From CAXXOK01 sp035353615 (GTDB lineage: Bacteria > Bacillota > Clostridia > Christensenellales > Aristaeellaceae): a stretch of 64,000 nt of DNA. Under the pieces are notes generated by a model that saw nothing but the letters and a program-made list of their open reading frames with translations, had not been told where the DNA came from and ran no database searches. Where the stretch lies: NCBI GenBank assembly GCA_035353615.1, contig DAOPZY010000010.1, positions 1-64,000 on the forward strand. The letters run 5' to 3'. Shown here in pieces: positions 8,025 to 17,399 of this stretch. The position numbers were made by a program, and so were the translations under genes. Within the stretch, counting starts at the first letter, position 1; each line of letters begins with the position of its first letter.

Positions 8025-9353
8025 ATGGTCGAATACATGAAATGGCGCGGAGATCTCGGTTTTGAGCGCTCCCCGGTCAATGAAATCGACGCGTTGATTT
8101 TCTCCCAGCTATCCTATCTCCATTTCCGCGACGCGCTGGGGGATATGGCCGCGCCCCTTCAAGCGGCAGCCGGCCGGGTGGAAGCGTTGGAGCGCGAACC
8201 GGGGAACGCTCAGTTGGTCGCGGACCGTCACGCGCTGTTGGGTTCAGCGGCGGCCAGCGATCGGTTTGGCAGCCTGACGGTGCACCACTGCGTGGATTGG
8301 TTTGACGCCGACCGGGAAATGCAGTTTGCCGCAGTTGCCTTTGACCTGCCGGTGGGTTCGCACGTAATTGCCTATCGCGGCACCGATGCAACCGTTGTTA
8401 GCTGGAAAGAAGATTTTAACATGTCCTTTGCGTGCCCGGTGCCCTCGCAAACCGAAGCGGTGCGCTACCTGAACAGTCTGGCAGCCGCGACGGCCGGCCC
8501 TCTGATCCTGTCCGGACATTCCAAGGGCGGGAATCTGGCGATGTATGCGGCGGCCTGCTGCGATGAACCCGTACGGAGCCGTATCGCGGCCCTCTACCTG
8601 TTTGACGCGCCGGGGCTGGATGAGGCCACGCTCGCCAGCGAAGGGTACAGGCTTGCGTTGCCAAAGGTTAAGGCGTATGTGCCGCAAACCTCGGTGATCG
8701 GCCAGCTGATGGGCGTGCCCAAGGTTTATACCGTGGTGCGGAGCTCGGCAAACGGAATCTCACAACACAACCCCTTTACCTGGGGCTTGAACGGCCCGCA
8801 TTTTGATACGTTACCCGCGTTGGACCAAACCAGCAAGCTGATGAAGGCGACCATCGACGATTTTTTAACCGACAGCACGCCAGAAAAACGGCAACTGCTG
8901 GTGGAAACGCTGTTTAGCGTGCTTGGCGCGGCCAATGCCCACACGTTTGGCGAAATGAGCGAGCGATGGTCCGATACGGCGGGCGCGCTGTGGGATGCGT
9001 TCCGCAAACTGGACAACCGAACGCTGAAAACAGCGCTTTCCATCGTTGGCGATCTGGCCGGCAGCGGGGTGGACAGCGTGAAACAGTTCATTTCCGGTAC
9101 GATCGATCAGCTTTCCGCCAACCGGGATAACGGGGTCGCGATCGGCGCGGCAAACAACGCTCTGCCTGCCGCCACAGCCGGCGCGGCAAACGGAGCCCAG
9201 CTCGTCGCCACGCCGCCAACCAAAGGGATCAGCAATGCCTCGGACGCTGGCGCAGGCGGGGCCGCAGACAGCAGCACACTTTCCAGCGGGGCGGAAACTC
9301 TCCGGCGGTTGATCCTCGCCCTGCGGGAGCGAAGCCCGCGAAAAAGCGAATAA
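8025..9353 (+). CDS. DUF2974 (Mbeg1-like) alpha/beta hydrolase
   Basis: A 442-residue protein starting at ATG 8025 behind AAAGGAG; the in-frame ATG at 7989 has no such site. The family markers are NEIDALIFSQLSYLHF near the N-terminus, VIAYRGTD, the nucleophile elbow GHSKGGNLAMYAA (serine in GHSKG) and LYLFDAPGL. This is a lipase-like serine hydrolase of unknown substrate. No signal peptide is visible. The last 60-70 residues are low-complexity Ala/Gly/Ser/Thr, perhaps a flexible tail. It converges with the clostripain gene, and a repeat copy and a strong bidirectional terminator lie between them. Confidence 0.85.
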   Translation: MVEYMKWRGDLGFERSPVNEIDALIFSQLSYLHFRDALGDMAAPLQAAAGRVEALEREPGNAQLVADRHALLGSAAASDRFGSLTVHHCVDWFDADREMQFAAVAFDLPVGSHVIAYRGTDATVVSWKEDFNMSFACPVPSQTEAVRYLNSLAAATAGPLILSGHSKGGNLAMYAAACCDEPVRSRIAALYLFDAPGLDEATLASEGYRLALPKVKAYVPQTSVIGQLMGVPKVYTVVRSSANGISQHNPFTWGLNGPHFDTLPALDQTSKLMKATIDDFLTDSTPEKRQLLVETLFSVLGAANAHTFGEMSERWSDTAGALWDAFRKLDNRTLKTALSIVGDLAGSGVDSVKQFISGTIDQLSANRDNGVAIGAANNALPAATAGAANGAQLVATPPTKGISNASDAGAGGAADSSTLSSGAETLRRLILALRERSPRKSE

Positions 9354-9478
9354 CCGCTGGAACAGTCCCACCGAAAAGAAGTGTGCGTTTTGAAAACGCA
9401 AGCGGCTCAAAACCGCTGTATAAATAGGTTACGAGGAAGGATAAGTCCTTACTCCAAGCTGTCAAAAAGGTGGGGCAA

Positions 9479-9608
9479 GGAATGATATCCCTTGTCCGGT
9501 TGCATGGGTGAAGCCTGCCGGGGCTTGGGGTAAAACCCCCAAACAAACGCCGCGGTGTGAAGCCAGCCAGCATGCGAACAGCCCGCAGGGCGATGAGGCG
9601 AGCGGCGG
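9479..9608 (-). repeat. Dispersed hairpin-chain repeat, diverged single copy
   Basis: In reverse complement this reads through the same landmarks as the 47.5 kb units: GCCGCTCGCCTCAT, CGCCCTGCGGGCTG, CGGCG, a GGGGTTTTACCCC hairpin and CCCCGGCAGGC. It is diverged and shorter than the 155-base unit. It lies between the convergent DUF2974 and clostripain genes. Confidence 0.75.
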
Positions 9609-9715
9609 CAGCCACCCATGCAGATTTTTCGATGGCATGAAGGATGGACCCATCTTGCTCAAACGTCGAAACCGCGCTTCTGCCGCACACGGAAACATGC
9701 AAGCTTCCATTCAAA

Positions 9716-9759
9716 AGCCAAACCGAGGCCCCGCCGCTTGGGAGGGCCTCGGTTTGGCT
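9716..9759. terminator. Bidirectional terminator between DUF2974 and clostripain genes
   Basis: A perfect 16-base stem (9716-9731 with 9744-9759, core AACCGAGGCCC) with a 12-base loop. A T-rich stretch follows on the plus strand and, through the leading AAAA, on the minus strand. The rest of the gap to 9948 holds nothing I can name. Confidence 0.8.
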
Positions 9760-9948
9760 TTGCTTTCGGGTTCACCCGCAATAATCGTTGCGGAAAGGGG
9801 TTTGCGCCGGGCGGTCAAGCCCGGCCTGAGGTGCGGCGCGGGTCGCGCATTTTCCGCACAGGACGTGTTGCCCCTGCCGATCCAGCTTTCGCGTGTCGCG
9901 GCGGGGGTACGCCTGCGCCTCCCGCGCCGGTGTTGCCCGCGCGGGTTA

Positions 9949-12189
9949 TCAGTAGGTCAAGGTAACAGCGTCTGTAAACTGATAACCGCCGTAAATATCA
10001 TTCAGGCAAAAACCGTATTCATATTTCGCGCCGGTTTCGACGGCTTCATACCCAAATTCCACCGTACCGTCCGCGCCCACCGTGATGGGATCGCCTTCAA
10101 ACGGCTCGCTCTGCTGCTCGTCGTTCGCGTCCCAATACATCAGCTCATACTGAGGCACGATTACATCCCCTTCGCTGAGCGGATCGAAACCGCGTACCGG
10201 TTGCCCCGCGTCCGTGTAGCCCTCGCTGGAGCCGACAACCACGCCGCCGGGATGCTCCTGATCGAACACAACCAGCAGGTAGGTATCCTCCCCGTTGAGG
10301 GTGACGGGGATCAGGCTGCGCACGTAATTTTCGTTGGCAACCTGATCGTAGATGCACACCATCTGGCCGGCCAGCGTGGGCCATGTGCCGTCAAACAAGC
10401 CGTAGAGCTTACCCTGATTCCAATCGGTAATCACATCCTGCGTATAACCCAAATCCACATAGCATTCAAAATCCGGGTCGCTCACATCCATCATCAGGTA
10501 GGCTTCGGCATAGGCGAGGTTTTGCAGATCGTCGCTGTTGAGCGTCAGTGTGTAAGCGGAATCGCCGGTTGCGTTGGCAAACGGGTTTTCCAGCGTATAG
10601 GTCTGGTCGCCGGAGCTTACGTCCACACTGCTGTCTGCGGCAGAATCAGTAGTCTGATCGCCCCAGAGGCTCCCAAAGTTCGCGCTGGAAACGGATGAAT
10701 CCGCGGTATCGGCGGTGGTATCCCACAGGCCGTTGGTCGCGCTGGCATCCGTGTTAAGGGTTTCGTCGCCGGAACCAAACAGCGTGTTGAGGAAGTTGCT
10801 CAGCGAAAAATCACTGCCATCAGAGGAAGCGCCGGTGCTGCCGGACGCGCTGCCGGCGGAGGATGCGCCGGTCGAATCGCCCCAGAGGTTATTGTATGTG
10901 TCATAGTATGTTTGCGTGTCGCTCGCGTATTGCGAGAACCAATCGACCGTCGCATCCTGCACGCTTTGCTGGGTCACGCCCCCGGATGTGAAGGTGTGGC
11001 TCCCGGCCACCATCTGATCCACGAGACTGCGCACAAAAACTGTGTACTTCGGCATCAGGTTTTCCGTGTCGTAATTTTGCAGGTACTGCGAGGCGGAGCT
11101 GCGCGTTTTGTTGGGCACCAGCACGGAAAGGCCGGTCACGTTGCTCAGGTTGGCGGTGTTGCGGCTGTATACCACCGCGTCCTGCATGGCGGCGGTCAAC
11201 GCCTGCGCGCCAGTTTCGTCATAACGCTCGAAAATTTTGGCAAACACGCTCAAATCGATCATATCGGAGGAATCGCTGTCGGTTTCGCCAAAGGCGCGCA
11301 CGTTCTGGCGCAAACGGGAAATGGAGCTGAAGTTGCCGCCCGAAATTTCCCCGGTCAGCGCTTCGCCCATGTCCTCCATCGCGGCGGTCAGGCCGTCCAG
11401 CTTGCTCAGGTTGAGCACTGACAGCGTCCCAAAATCGCCGTAGCTGGTATCCACGCTTTGGATAAAGCTGTCCACAATCTTTTTTGTGACCGTTTCGATA
11501 TCGGCAGCCGGATCCTTCGCCAGCAAGGTAAGCCATTGGGTGTAATCCCAGCCTTCGCCGGGTTCGGTTTCCTCGCTGGCAACCATGTAATCGGCAAAGG
11601 GCCGCAGGTGCAGCGCCATTTCGTAGTTGGCCATCAGGCACGCATCAAACCCGACAAACGAGAATTTACTGAAATTCGCCTCTTTGGACGCCGCTTGAAG
11701 CGATTGGTAAATTTTAGCCATGTTGAGGCTGTTGCCGGAAATTTCGTCATAGCAAACGCCGTCCGTCGCGCCCGCGCCATGGTCCCACAGCACCAGACCG
11801 TACCGGTCGGCTGGATAGTTCTTCAGGCCGTATTCCAAAAACTGCGTAAACTCATCCCCGCTGCCCATATCGATGCGACCGAGGCTGTCCACGCGTTCCA
11901 GACCGTCCTTGCTGACCAGCCAGCGTTCGCCTTCCCGGTTGGTCATGCCTTTGGTGGCCCACTGTTTGGTGCCGCCCGTTTGCACATACACGGTCACATT
12001 GCCGCCGGACTTTACGCCGCTTTTGACCATTTCCTTCAAATCGGCCGTGGCGCAGCCGCCGTCGCTTTCCAAATCCGTGCCGCACATATAAACCATCAGG
12101 GTGAAGGTTGGGCTTGCCGCTAAAGTAGCCGTGGGGATGAATGCCGTCAGGAGCATGAGGACAACCAGGAAAGACAGGACTTTTTTCAT
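9949..12189 (-). CDS. Secreted clostripain-family (C11) cysteine protease
   Basis: A 746-residue protein. The ATG at 12189 follows AAGGAG with a 7-base spacer and starts a typical signal peptide (MKKVLSFLVV...TLAA). The peptidase C11 domain spans about residues 28-400: the opening FTLMVYMCGTDLES, catalytic His137 in LVLWDHGAG and catalytic Cys184 in VGFDACLMA. Clostripain-type enzymes cleave after Arg or Lys and often self-process. A Ser/Gly/Asp/Thr-rich linker (about 460-560) leads to a C-terminal domain of about 190 residues that I do not recognise. No sortase signal or lipobox is seen, so it should be released or loosely held. It lies 149 bases downstream of the ATP-grasp gene on the same strand. 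Confidence 0.9.
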   Translation of the reverse strand: MKKVLSFLVVLMLLTAFIPTATLAASPTFTLMVYMCGTDLESDGGCATADLKEMVKSGVKSGGNVTVYVQTGGTKQWATKGMTNREGERWLVSKDGLERVDSLGRIDMGSGDEFTQFLEYGLKNYPADRYGLVLWDHGAGATDGVCYDEISGNSLNMAKIYQSLQAASKEANFSKFSFVGFDACLMANYEMALHLRPFADYMVASEETEPGEGWDYTQWLTLLAKDPAADIETVTKKIVDSFIQSVDTSYGDFGTLSVLNLSKLDGLTAAMEDMGEALTGEISGGNFSSISRLRQNVRAFGETDSDSSDMIDLSVFAKIFERYDETGAQALTAAMQDAVVYSRNTANLSNVTGLSVLVPNKTRSSASQYLQNYDTENLMPKYTVFVRSLVDQMVAGSHTFTSGGVTQQSVQDATVDWFSQYASDTQTYYDTYNNLWGDSTGASSAGSASGSTGASSDGSDFSLSNFLNTLFGSGDETLNTDASATNGLWDTTADTADSSVSSANFGSLWGDQTTDSAADSSVDVSSGDQTYTLENPFANATGDSAYTLTLNSDDLQNLAYAEAYLMMDVSDPDFECYVDLGYTQDVITDWNQGKLYGLFDGTWPTLAGQMVCIYDQVANENYVRSLIPVTLNGEDTYLLVVFDQEHPGGVVVGSSEGYTDAGQPVRGFDPLSEGDVIVPQYELMYWDANDEQQSEPFEGDPITVGADGTVEFGYEAVETGAKYEYGFCLNDIYGGYQFTDAVTLTY

Positions 12190-12337
12190 AAAGGCTCTCC
12201 TTCTGTTTGGGCTTGTGACCAACGGAACCCGCAGCTGCGGCACGGTCGGTTGTGCAGGCACGGCGGTAAAGCAGAGGCAAACGGTTCGGTATCCGGTTCA
12301 GAAAACCCCGATGGGCGATTTGGCCGCCCGCCGGGGG

Positions 12338-13348
12338 TCAGATATCGATAAAGGTGCGAAACTCCCGCATAATGCCAATCCCATCCGGATAATGGGCGGC
12401 AAACTGCGGCACGGCGTGGCTGGGGAAGCTGTTGCCCTCGATAAAGCACGGCCCCTTTTCCGTAATGGCCACATCCCATGCCACAAAACGCATTTGGGGC
12501 ACGCGGGCAGCGGCGAGGTTGCACATCTCCATCGCCTCTTTAAAGTATGGCACTTCAAAGCCGATGATCGGCGTGCCGGTGATGGGGTGCTTTTCAAAGG
12601 TGTTGCCGGCTTTATCCGCGCCCACGGTCAGCAGCTTGCCGCTTGCCAGATCGACGCGCGCAGCCATGCCGCCGCAATCGACGTTATCCATCACCTTGCC
12701 GTTGCCGATGCGTAAAAAGGCGTACACCACCCCCTGCTTGTGATCGCCAAGCAGGGTTGCGATGCGGATGGTGTTAACCGAGGTGGGGCACATTGCCATC
12801 ATCCGGGGATGCTGAATCACGCGCTCCTCAATGATGCCGATGCCCTTGTGGCGCAGCTCGTCCAGAAACGCTTCCTCCCTGCCCAGCCAGTCGGCTTCGG
12901 TGAAACGCTCAATTCCCTGGCCGCTGCTGCCTTCCAGGGGCTTGGCGATCAAGTCCCGGTTTTCCAGCAAAAAAGCCCGGAATACAGCCGGATCGGTATC
13001 GGGAGCGATTTTCAGCCAGTTGCGGCCGATAAACTCCTTGAATAGATCGTTAAACGTCGCCTTGTCGTCAAAAAAATGCCAGTAGGCCTTGTCGTTCATG
13101 CGGCGCACGATGGTGTTGCTAAGCCCGCGGGTGATGACGGTTTTCTTCTGCTCGTCGGTCAGGCGGTACATTTCGGCAATTTTATAGTCCATATAACCGG
13201 CGTTGAACTTGAGGGCGCAGCGGAGCATATCGCACAGTAGCCAAAGCCTGCATTTCCCGCTGCGTTCCTTCAGGAAGGCCGTCGTTATCCACATTTTATG
13301 AAAGTCCATGCGCACCAGGCGCTTGAAAAAGAATGTCAGCTTGCCCAT
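12338..13348 (-). CDS. Sugar-transfer-associated ATP-grasp protein
   Basis: A 336-residue protein resembling the ATPgrasp_ST family. Visible ATP-grasp features are LIAKPLEGSSGQGI (phosphate-binding loop), IIEERVIQHP (adenine-proximal acidic strand), TVNTIRIAT-type segment (SVNTIRIATLL), DNVDCGGMAARVD and the metal-binding end VAWDVAITEKGPCFIEGNS. The first 90 residues are helical and basic. Members form amide or ester bonds with ATP, commonly in cell-surface polysaccharide modification, but the substrate here is unknown. It is 12 bases downstream of ychF on the same strand, so it probably shares ychF's promoter. Confidence 0.8.
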   Translation of the reverse strand: MGKLTFFFKRLVRMDFHKMWITTAFLKERSGKCRLWLLCDMLRCALKFNAGYMDYKIAEMYRLTDEQKKTVITRGLSNTIVRRMNDKAYWHFFDDKATFNDLFKEFIGRNWLKIAPDTDPAVFRAFLLENRDLIAKPLEGSSGQGIERFTEADWLGREEAFLDELRHKGIGIIEERVIQHPRMMAMCPTSVNTIRIATLLGDHKQGVVYAFLRIGNGKVMDNVDCGGMAARVDLASGKLLTVGADKAGNTFEKHPITGTPIIGFEVPYFKEAMEMCNLAAARVPQMRFVAWDVAITEKGPCFIEGNSFPSHAVPQFAAHYPDGIGIMREFRTFIDI

Positions 13349-13360
13349 TGCGACGCCCCC

Positions 13361-14458
13361 TTACACGTTGAAGCGGAACAGCACAACGTCGCCGTCCTTC
13401 ATCACGTAATCTTTCCCTTCGCTGCGCACCAAACCCTTTTCCTTACAGGCGTTCATGCCGCCCTGCGCTGCCAGATCCTCAAAGGATACGATTTCGGCGC
13501 GGATAAAGCCGCGTTCAAAATCGGTGTGGATTTTTCCAGCGGCCTGCGGGGCCTTGGTGCCTTCCGGGATGGTCCACGCGCGGCACTCATCCGCGCCGGA
13601 GGTCAGGAAGGAGATCAGCCCCAGCAGTTTGTAGCTTGCCTGAATCAGGCGATCCAGACCGCTTTGGCCGATGCCCATTTCGGCTAAAAACTCCTGCTTT
13701 TCTTCCGGTTCCATCGCGCCGATTTCTTCCTCTATGCGGGCGCTGATGGTGAAAACCTCCGCCCCCTCGCCGGCGGCGATCGCCCGAACCTTCCGCACCA
13801 GCGGCAGCTCCGTATCGGGCTTGGCGACATCCTCCTCGGCGATGTTGGCGGCGTAGATCACGGGCTTATCGGTGAGCAAAAACCAGCTGTCGAGCAGCTC
13901 TTTTTCATCGGCCGTCATGGGAAACGTGCGCGCCGGTTTCCCGGCTTCCAGATGCGCCTTCAGCCGCTGCCCCAGCTCGCCTTCCGTCGCAACCTTCTTA
14001 TCGCCGGATTTGACCAGCTTCAGGGCCTTGTCCGTGCGCTTGCCCACAGTTTCCAAATCCGCGAAAATCAGCTCCAGATTGATCTCCTCAATATCGCGCG
14101 CGGGGTCAACGCTTCCGTCCACGTGGATGATGTTCGCATCTTCAAAGCAGCGAACCACATGCACAATCGCATCCACCTCGCGGATGTGGGAAAGAAACTT
14201 GTTGCCCAAGCCCTCGCCCTTGCTCGCGCCTTTCACAAGGCCCGCGATATCCACAAACTCCACGGACGCGGGAGTAACCTTTTTAGGGTGAAACATCTCG
14301 GCCAACACATCCAGGCGGCGATCCGGAACCGGCACAACCCCCGTGTTCGGCTCGATGGTGCAAAACGGATAATTGGCCGCCTGTGCGCCTGCTTTGGTGA
14401 TTGCGTTAAACAGCGTGCTTTTTCCAACGTTGGGCAATCCGACGATTCCCAGTTTCAT
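13361..14458 (-). CDS. ychF: YchF/Obg-like ATPase
   Basis: A 365-residue, full-length member of the universally conserved YchF family. G1 is GLPNVGKST, G3 is DIAGLVKGASKG, and the G4 position is NIAEED in place of NKxD, the substitution that makes YchF prefer ATP over GTP. The C-terminal TGS-like domain ends in YVMKDGDVVLFRFNV. It acts in the cytoplasm on ribosomes and stress responses. The start ATG is preceded by GGGAG, with a promoter at 14500-14528. It heads a likely operon with the ATP-grasp gene. Confidence 0.97.
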   Translation of the reverse strand: MKLGIVGLPNVGKSTLFNAITKAGAQAANYPFCTIEPNTGVVPVPDRRLDVLAEMFHPKKVTPASVEFVDIAGLVKGASKGEGLGNKFLSHIREVDAIVHVVRCFEDANIIHVDGSVDPARDIEEINLELIFADLETVGKRTDKALKLVKSGDKKVATEGELGQRLKAHLEAGKPARTFPMTADEKELLDSWFLLTDKPVIYAANIAEEDVAKPDTELPLVRKVRAIAAGEGAEVFTISARIEEEIGAMEPEEKQEFLAEMGIGQSGLDRLIQASYKLLGLISFLTSGADECRAWTIPEGTKAPQAAGKIHTDFERGFIRAEIVSFEDLAAQGGMNACKEKGLVRSEGKDYVMKDGDVVLFRFNV

Positions 14459-14499
14459 GAGTCCACTCCCTCAAACGACGTTAATGATTCCATTTCATG

Positions 14500-14528
14500 A
14501 TTATACGCCCCGCAGGGGTAAAAAGCAA
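14500..14528 (-). promoter_or_regulatory. Promoter of ychF
   Basis: On the minus strand TTGCTT (14528-14523) and TATAAT (14505-14500) are 17 bases apart, about 42 bases upstream of the start codon. Confidence 0.6.
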
Positions 14529-14731
14529 CGCAAAACAGGCGCGGGCATGGCTTTGTGTAAGCTGACCGTAGCGTTGCCGCCCCCCGCCGCTTCCGCAAAC
14601 CGCCAGCGACCCCATCCGGGAGGCGACTCTGCGCCACCACCGCCGCACCGCTTGGGCTACGGCGCGTCATCGGCGGTTTGGGAACCGCAACCTTTCGGTA
14701 TCCTCAATTTCCGTTTCAAAAAACCCACAGG

Positions 14732-14760
14732 GTGACGGAAAAGCCGTTTGGCTGTATAAT
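14732..14760 (+). promoter_or_regulatory. Promoter of the glycerol-1-phosphate dehydrogenase gene
   Basis: GTGACG (14732-14737) and TATAAT (14755-14760) are 17 bases apart. The stretch 14529-14731 between the two divergent promoters holds no gene that I can support. Confidence 0.5.
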
Positions 14761-14819
14761 AGGCGCGAAGGCACGCGGCGCGCTTCCACAGCCGCGATTG
14801 CCGAAGGGAGAGATCGTTT

Positions 14820-16163
14820 TTGAAAACCCTTGCGGAAATGACGTTGGAGGAACTGATCGCCCCGGACGGGCACGCGTGCGCCTGCGGCCGGGAACACCGG
14901 GTAGGCCTGAAATATCTGAAAATTGGGCAGGGCGCCGTGCGGATGCTCCCGGAGGCTTTGGCGGCCATTGGCTGCGCGCATCCTTGGATTGTGTGCGATC
15001 GGAACACCGAACGGGCCGCGATGCCTCAGGTGTTGCAGGCGCTTCAGGGCGCGGGTATCCCTTACGGGCTGTACCGGTTTGACAGCGAAACCGTAGAGCC
15101 GGACGAGCGCGCCGTGGGTCGCCTGCTAATGGCCTTTGACCCGGCCTGCGACGGCGTGCTGGCCGTTGGCTCCGGGGTGATTAACGACTGCTGCAAGGTG
15201 CTTGCGCATGCGCTGGGCAAGCCTCAGGCGGTCGTAGCCACCGCGCCTTCCATGGACGGGTATGCCTCCAATTCATCCTCCATGATCCGCGACCGTGTGA
15301 AAGTAACGCTTTACAATGCTTGCCCGGGCGCGATCATCGCCGATACCCTGCTTCTGAAGGACGCGCCCGCGAGGATGCTGCAAGCGGGTTTGGGGGATAT
15401 GTTGGCGAAATATATCGCGCTGTGCGAATGGCGAATCTCGCGGCTTGTGACCGGAGAGTATTACTGCGAGGCGGTCGCGGGTCTCATGCGCCGTTCGCTG
15501 GCAAAAATCCGGAGCGCCGCCCCAAGGCTGATGGAGCGCGACCCGGACGTGATCGGCGATGTGGCGGAGGGCTTGATCCTTTCCGGCGTAGCCATGGCGT
15601 TTGCGCAAGTTTCCCGCCCCGCCTCGGGGTTGGAGCATTATTTTTCCCACCTGTGGGAGATGTTTGCGCTGGAGCGCGGCCTGCCGTTGGAACTGCACGG
15701 CATTCAGGTAGGCGTGGGCACCGTGCTGACCCTGCGGATATATGACCGTTTGCGAACCCTGACGCCAAACCGTGAAACAGCGGAAAAGGCGATGCGCGCG
15801 TTTGACCCTGCCGCGTGGGAGCAAAGCGTGCGCCGGGTGTTCGGGAAGGCCGCGCAGACCCTGATCGACAGCGAATACAGGGTATGGCACAAGAATGACC
15901 CGACAACCCAAGCCCGGCATCTGGAACGCATTTTAACCCATTGGGACGAAATACAGACGATTGTCGCCGAGGAGTTGCCCAAAACCGAAGAAGTGCTTGC
16001 CCTGATGCGGGCGGTGGGAGAGCCGGACAACCCGGAGGCGATTGGGGAAAGCGCGCAGGATGTGCGAGACGCGTTCCTGCATTCGCGAGATATCCGTGAT
16101 AAATACCTGACCAGCTCCATGCTTTGGGATTTGGGGCTTTTGGAAACGTTTCCGCTGGAATAA
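14820..16163 (+). CDS. sn-Glycerol-1-phosphate dehydrogenase (AraM/EgsA type)
   Basis: A 447-residue protein starting at TTG 14820 behind GAAGGGAG. It belongs to the iron-containing alcohol dehydrogenase-like fold: NAD-binding AVGSGVINDCCK, TAPSMDGYASNSSSM, and metal-ligand positions in GLGDMLAKYIALCEW, GLEHYFSHLWEM and LELHGIQVGVGT. Known relatives reduce dihydroxyacetone phosphate to sn-glycerol 1-phosphate. In Bacillus this feeds heptaprenylglyceryl phosphate. No prenyltransferase (PcrB) is seen in this window. An N-terminal Cys pair (HACACGREH) is present. It appears monocistronic, ending at the hairpin at 16350-16384. Confidence 0.88.
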   Translation: MKTLAEMTLEELIAPDGHACACGREHRVGLKYLKIGQGAVRMLPEALAAIGCAHPWIVCDRNTERAAMPQVLQALQGAGIPYGLYRFDSETVEPDERAVGRLLMAFDPACDGVLAVGSGVINDCCKVLAHALGKPQAVVATAPSMDGYASNSSSMIRDRVKVTLYNACPGAIIADTLLLKDAPARMLQAGLGDMLAKYIALCEWRISRLVTGEYYCEAVAGLMRRSLAKIRSAAPRLMERDPDVIGDVAEGLILSGVAMAFAQVSRPASGLEHYFSHLWEMFALERGLPLELHGIQVGVGTVLTLRIYDRLRTLTPNRETAEKAMRAFDPAAWEQSVRRVFGKAAQTLIDSEYRVWHKNDPTTQARHLERILTHWDEIQTIVAEELPKTEEVLALMRAVGEPDNPEAIGESAQDVRDAFLHSRDIRDKYLTSSMLWDLGLLETFPLE

Positions 16164-16349
16164 TCAAGAACGGGCTTTAGGCGATCGGTTCTCCGCCGCC
16201 GCCGGCCGGGTTTGGCATCGCGGCATAAAATCCCGGCGGTCGGTGAATCCGTTGAACGGTTCCATAGCAGAAAACGCGGCGGGCCGGTGGCAACGCCGGC
16301 GTGCCCGCAGCAGGTTTGCCGATAACCCCTTTTCCGCTGCCCCACAGCC

Positions 16350-16384
16350 AAAGACCGCGAGCCCGATTGGGCCGCGGCCTTTGA
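16350..16384. terminator. Bidirectional terminator-like hairpin
   Basis: AAAGACCGCGAGCCC pairs imperfectly with GGGCCGCGGCCTTT around GATT, between converging genes. The rest of 16164-16473 shows no gene. Confidence 0.55.
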
Positions 16385-16473
16385 TTATGTTTGATTTCCG
16401 GTAATCCATCCGCCGTCTGGCTTTCCAGCAACGGCAAATATCTCTTTGCCGGAATGCCTCCGGTATGGGCAGG

Positions 16474-17214
16474 TTATTCCGCCGTTTGGGGCGCGAGGGG
16501 GTTGTAGGCGTCATAATCGCCATCCACGCTGGTTTGGGTTACGTTCAGCCCCGCATCCACATGGAAGGTGTAAACGATGGTCGCGTCGGGCTTCACCTCT
16601 GCTTCCCAGGAGCGGGCATATTCGAATGTCAGGGTTACATCGCCTTCCTTGGCGCCGGTAAATACCCACAGGTAGGTTCCGCCGGCCCCGACGGCATCGG
16701 TGGCGGGCGCTTGAAACTCGTCCTTTTCAAGGGTCAAAATATGATCGTCGCTGGCGGTGTACTTCCACTCATACCCGGTGGTGGGGTTCTCCGAAAGCAA
16801 AACGGCTGCCTTGCCGGGCGCGTACAGGTCCGGGTAACCGGCAACAGCCGTTTGGGTTACGGCCTTGTTAGCATCCACATGCAGGGAATACACAATCGTA
16901 TCGGCCACCTCGCCGCCATCCCACGCCTGCCCCAGAGTAAAGGTAACGGTCACGTCGCCTTCCGCAACGCCGGTCAACGCCCATGTGTGGGTGCCGCCAG
17001 CCCCTTCGGCGTTCGCAGCGTCCGCGCCGGCGGTATAGCCCGCGTCGGTAACCGTCAGGATAGCTTCGTCGGTGTTTTTGCAGGTCCAGGTGTAGCCTGT
17101 GGTCGGGTTTTCCGTAAAGGTGAGGGTAAGGCCAGCCGTATCGGCTGTTTGGGCAAGGGCCATGCCGGAGGTCAGGAGCGCTAAGGCAAGCGTGAGGGCG
17201 AGAACTTTTTTCAT
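16474..17214 (-). CDS. Secreted protein with two chagasin-type (I42) inhibitor domains
   Basis: A 246-residue protein with a signal peptide (MKKVLALTLA...ALA). Two chagasin-like domains follow. Domain 1 has NPTTGYTW at 36-43, GAGGTHTW at 71-78 and a weak third loop QAW. Domain 2 has NPTTGYEW at 143-150, GAGGTYLW at 177-183 and RSW at 201-203. These three loops are what chagasin-family inhibitors insert into the active cleft of papain-type (C1) cysteine proteases. The first domain's RxW loop is degraded while the second is intact, so the domains may differ in affinity. A clostripain-family protease lies 4 kb away, but that clan is not the known target. No C1 protease is seen in the window. Confidence 0.9.
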   Translation of the reverse strand: MKKVLALTLALALLTSGMALAQTADTAGLTLTFTENPTTGYTWTCKNTDEAILTVTDAGYTAGADAANAEGAGGTHTWALTGVAEGDVTVTFTLGQAWDGGEVADTIVYSLHVDANKAVTQTAVAGYPDLYAPGKAAVLLSENPTTGYEWKYTASDDHILTLEKDEFQAPATDAVGAGGTYLWVFTGAKEGDVTLTFEYARSWEAEVKPDATIVYTFHVDAGLNVTQTSVDGDYDAYNPLAPQTAE

Positions 17215-17335
17215 GGTTGGGGCCTCCTTCTCTATATTGCGTCGCGGTGTATCGCAGGTTCATAAAAAGTATAGTATAGGCGCAGTAACAAAAGCGTAAC
17301 ACGGACAATGTTACAATATAGCGCGTTTCTGCGGA

Positions 17336-17364
17336 TTGACAACCGTTGCCTGTTGCCGTATCAT
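17336..17364 (+). promoter_or_regulatory. Promoter of the small secreted protein gene
   Basis: TTGACA (17336-17341) and TATCAT (17359-17364) are 17 bases apart; AAGGAGGG follows just before the start. Confidence 0.7.
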
Positions 17365-17399
17365 CATGACAGCAGAGCACGGACAAGGAGGGATTTTTC

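Noticed and set aside
16474..17214. Chagasin-like protein as the specific inhibitor of the nearby clostripain
   Set aside because: The known targets of I42 inhibitors are papain-type proteases; proximity alone does not support a pair, so it is reported only as a question.
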